Source: Lotus japonicus (lineage: Eukaryota; Streptophyta; Magnoliopsida; Fabales; Fabaceae). Taken from it: DNA of 64,000 nt. The notes beneath the pieces were generated by a model. The model ran no database searches and was not told the DNA's origin. It was given only the letters and a program-made list of their open reading frames with translations. The stretch is from NCBI RefSeq assembly GCF_012489685.1, contig NC_080045.1, forward strand, positions 64,068,722 through 64,132,721, in the 5' to 3' direction. A program made the translations under genes and the position numbers. Positions 60,546-64,000 of the stretch are shown in pieces; positions within the stretch are counted from its first letter, which is position 1, and the number at the start of each line of letters is the position of its first letter.

Positions 60546-62166
60546 ATTTATTTATTTATGTACTTTAATTTGAAGCCTTTAGAAAGTAAGGACTCTGTTT
60601 CTGGCATATCATGCGTGCGCTTGTACTTTAGAAATGATTAATGATGCCCGTGTGTAAACAAGTATATTTGAGTATTTATTTATAATCTAACTTTATAAAG
60701 TTACTGAATTAGTTGAAAATAAGTTATAAGAATGCGTAAATTTTTATTCATAAGTCAATTTTATAATTTATATAAATAAACTCAAAACAACTTATATGCA
60801 GGTATAAACTATTTATATAAATTCACTCTAAGGGTTTATATCACAAAATAAGCTCAAACAATTTCTTTTTCTTTTTCAAACAGCACCTAAATCAAGAAAA
60901 ATAATATGTACTCCTATGGTTCATGTTTTGGTTTATGTAACATAGCCAAATAGTTTATAGATAAGCCGGCAGGCACGACTTGAGACTTGAGAGGGGTCTT
61001 TTTTTTCTTTCTGTGAATTTATTTGTTTGCAGACTAATCTTATGAAACAGCTGGCATTTCGTTCGCTATTTCTTCCCCTAATAGTTTTTTATCTCGTGGC
61101 CTTAATTAATTCATAATATTTATGTTGGAATTGAAATGCATTAATCTTTTATAACAAGTTTATTAATTAAGTGTTCTTTAAAAAAAGATTATTTACTGTA
61201 CGCTTAAAATATAAATGAATTTAATTTACACAGACAAGTTTAGATAAAATGTATGTACGTACATTTTTTATAATCATAACTTTAAATTTTTGTACAAATT
61301 AATTGCTATTTATATATTTCAAAAATATGCTTACCAGTAGATCTTAATTATGAGTACTCATATATAAACATATAGAACATACATCCTTCTCACATATGTG
61401 TTAGGGACAGTTTTTAACTTCTGCAAATATAGTTGGTGATTAACCACCACTAACAAATGTATAATTAGATGTCGCACGATTTATGTATGTTTACATATTA
61501 TTATTGTATAATTATTAAATTTGCAACTTATTTTTGAAATTAATTTGCAACTTAAAAAGTTAACAATTTTTTGACAAATTGCTTGTCGTCCTATTTTAAT
61601 ACTTTGGACCCTTATATGATATAATCACATATAAGACAATAAGAAGAGCTTTAGACCCTTATTTTCCATCTGCGCACTTGTTTTGGAAATGATACCCAAC
61701 TACAAGTGTCAAGCGAAGAGTAATCCCATTACAATCTGAGCCTACATCAGATTGTAAACAAGACTTTAGTTTGTTGAAATTCTGGAACCTTTTGATTTGA
61801 TGCTACTAACGAAGAACATGTTATTTTCTTGTCTTCTTCTGCTGTTGGGTAAGGTGGTTTGCCCACAAAATGAATGAAACAAGAAAAGACCTCCTAACCG
61901 AAGGCAATGCAAATAAATGAAGGCAGCAATTATTTTAAGGGATTGACAATTGATTTGTCAACCACTTAACTCTAGAATGTTGGATGATTTCAACTAATTT
62001 AATAAACAGAAAGTCAAAAAGCGAAGGTCAGCTCTATTGTCCATTTTAATATAGGGGTCAATTTGATGAGATCCTTTTGCTCCTTCGTTTCTTTTAGTTT
62101 CATAATTTGACTCCTCGTTTCTTTGGTTCTACCGGCAGGTCGCGGTTAGGGTCAAGTTCCTATCTT
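60546..62166. other. Spacer between the long direct repeats
   Basis: 1.62 kb of A/T-rich sequence without a supported gene. It holds a TAAGCGCTTAT-family copy at 60650-60860. I see no reverse transcriptase, gag or other retroelement domain. Confidence 0.6.
60650..60860. repeat. TAAGCGCTTAT-family repeat
   Basis: Contains TTATAAGAATGCGTAAATTT, AACTCAAAACAACTTATATG and AGGTATAAACTATTTATA. These are related to the copies in the xylanase introns. Confidence 0.45.
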
Positions 62167-64000
62167 CTGTAGATATTTCTACCAACAAATGTCTTTTTCG
62201 ATATGATTCAAGATAAATGTACTCAATTTATTTAGGGAAAAAAGTACTATGTTTACCACCTTAAACTTTGAGTAGTTTGCAAATAGTCACCATGAATTTT
62301 TCTTTTATCACAATTAATCATTAAACTCTTACTATTATTTTAATGGACTCCTCTTTTAATTTTGGATTAAGTTACAACTGATTATTAAATATAGATTTTG
62401 TACTTCTTCAAGAAAAGGAAAATAAATACATAAAATCACGTGAACTTCATACTTTTTTGCAAATGAACATCTATAAATCCCACAATTCATTATAATTAAG
62501 CATTAAACTTTTGCTAATTATGAACAGAATGATCAATTAGTAGATATTTAAGGATTGATTAGGACTAAATAAAATATGGTGCCCATTGGCAAGAAGTATA
62601 AAATTGAGGTGGTGAGATGCATTTTCCTCAATTATTAATTAGTGCATGGAGCAAAATTACAAAAATATAGTGGAGTCGATGACTAACTGAGGCAGGTGTT
62701 ATCGCACCAAATAACCAATTATACCGGCGGTTTGTACGGTGGAGTTTACGCGTCTGACCTTCATGCATATTGGCAACTGTCCCCAATACACACAACGCAG
62801 ACAAAATTGTCTTTCAGTTTAATTTCCTTTTTTTTTTTGTTGGGTTTCATATATAATAAGTGGTACAAGTACAACAGAATAAAATTAATTTGTATTCTGC
62901 TTAACATATGTAAATTGAAAAGTACAGTCTAATAATCATTTAGCATTTGAAACCAGACGTTAAATGAAACTGCACCAATCCATTCTAGTGAAATTAGTTT
63001 CATAAGTTGATCTCTTTGACAATTGTTAGCTGAATGTTGTTAAATTAAACCAATTTATTTAATTAGAAATATTTGATAAAATGTATTATATATATATATA
63101 TGACATCACCTAATATATGTTGGTAATGCTCTCAATTACCGACGACTTGCTCGTTAGCAATGCACTTTTTCCAAGAAAAAAAAACATTTTTGACGGCTAT
63201 GGCTGCCAATTTGTGAGGGAAAGTTCAGGTGGAGGGAATACTTAGCAGGTAAAGATTAGTGATTGTCCACAGATGGAAAGTACTGACGGTCATAATTGTC
63301 GGTAATGCCATCGACCATACCCTCAAACAAACTGGTCCAAACAGTTGTTTGTGAAAATTAGAATAATATTTGCTAAAATGAGAATTCAATTCTCACCAAT
63401 AATATTTGCTAAAATGAGAATTAAGCTAATAAATTATCAGAAATAAAAATGATTGGTTCTAAAATCTTATTTTCGCGCCCACTATATATGTTTTCCACAA
63501 ATATATCAATCAATACATTAATTATAAGTTGTAACAAATAAAAAATAAGTCAGATTTCTTATGAGCGTAGCTATTTGGCACGACAACCAATAGCACACCT
63601 GTGCCACGACCAGTGCATTTTTCAATTTTACAATCACCGATTGAAAAAATTAAATCTATGTGTAGTGGGAATCAGTTAATCATACGGTGGAAATCACTTC
63701 GTCGCCTCTCGTGTCACATGTAGTCGTGATCTTTATCTTTTTCCATTTCTTATAGTTCTTGCTGGTTTTATTTTGTAATCTTACAATGTTTCTCCCTTAA
63801 TTAATTGTTTTGGTTTTGCTGATAATTAGCTCACTTGAAAATTTAATGTTATTCTAGTTATATAGAGTCGATAACTATCTAATTGTTTTTTTACGTTAAC
63901 TGCTAAATTTAAATCTAATCATGACATTGAAAAAAAATAAAAATAAAAATAAATCCAGTCATTGTCAAAAACTTAAAGTGTAAGTCAATCTTTTTTCTTG
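62167..64000. repeat. Long direct repeat, copy 2 (runs off the window)
   Basis: Partner of 58704-60545, offset by 3463 bp before and 3455 bp after the variable (TA)n. It is still identical at the last base of the window, so its true length is unknown. Confidence 0.95.

Noticed and set aside
58704..64000. Reading the long direct repeat as an LTR retrotransposon
   Set aside because: No TG...CA ends, target duplication, primer-binding site or retroelement protein was seen. Kept only as an alternative in the findings.

Overview
The window is nuclear plant DNA, most likely from a legume. It is AT-rich, its genes have many GT-AG introns, and its proteins are typical of dicots (vacuolar sorting receptor, RSL-type bHLH factors, CBM22-GH10 xylanases, a GH3 beta-xylosidase). 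Several short repeat families recur in introns and between genes in a way familiar from legume genomes. The species cannot be fixed from the sequence alone. I assembled exons by hand from reading frame, splice signals and paralogue comparison. All coding totals divide by three and all joined frames are open.

Layout. (1) 2-232: the 3' end of an octanoyltransferase gene. (2) 4.33-4.57 kb: a small secreted-peptide gene whose C-terminus looks like an IDA/CLE-type signal. (3) 5.2-14.3 kb, minus strand: two tandem copies of a seven-exon GH10 endo-xylanase gene with identical exon lengths, inside a duplicated block of roughly 5 kb. (4) 19.1-21.5 kb, plus strand: an Arg/Asp-rich protein with a possible Btz-type C-terminal block. 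(5) 22.3-22.6 kb, minus strand: an unrecognised 113-residue protein. (6) 24.2-27.6 kb, minus strand: a GH3 beta-xylosidase/alpha-arabinofuranosidase. (7) 27.6-33.6 kb: intergenic and rich in small transposons, including a hAT-type element with an 8-bp target duplication, a Mutator-like element with a GC-rich interior, and a tRNA-derived SINE with a 14-bp target duplication. (8) 33.6-38.6 kb, plus strand: a complete 12-exon vacuolar sorting receptor gene. (9) 40.1-54.95 kb, minus strand: three tandem RSL-class bHLH genes with the same five-exon layout and the same core promoter. The third carries two nested solo LTRs in intron 1 and has a shortened C-terminus next to a transposon. (10) 55-64 kb: gene-poor, with a CACTA-like element and a nearly identical direct repeat of at least 1.83 kb spaced 3.46 kb apart that runs off the window end.

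How the genes fit together. The two xylanases and the GH3 enzyme fall within 22 kb on the same strand and would act in sequence on xylan: internal cleavage, then release of xylose or arabinose. The three bHLH genes form a local paralogue cluster of the kind that controls root-hair growth. The other genes look unrelated to each other.
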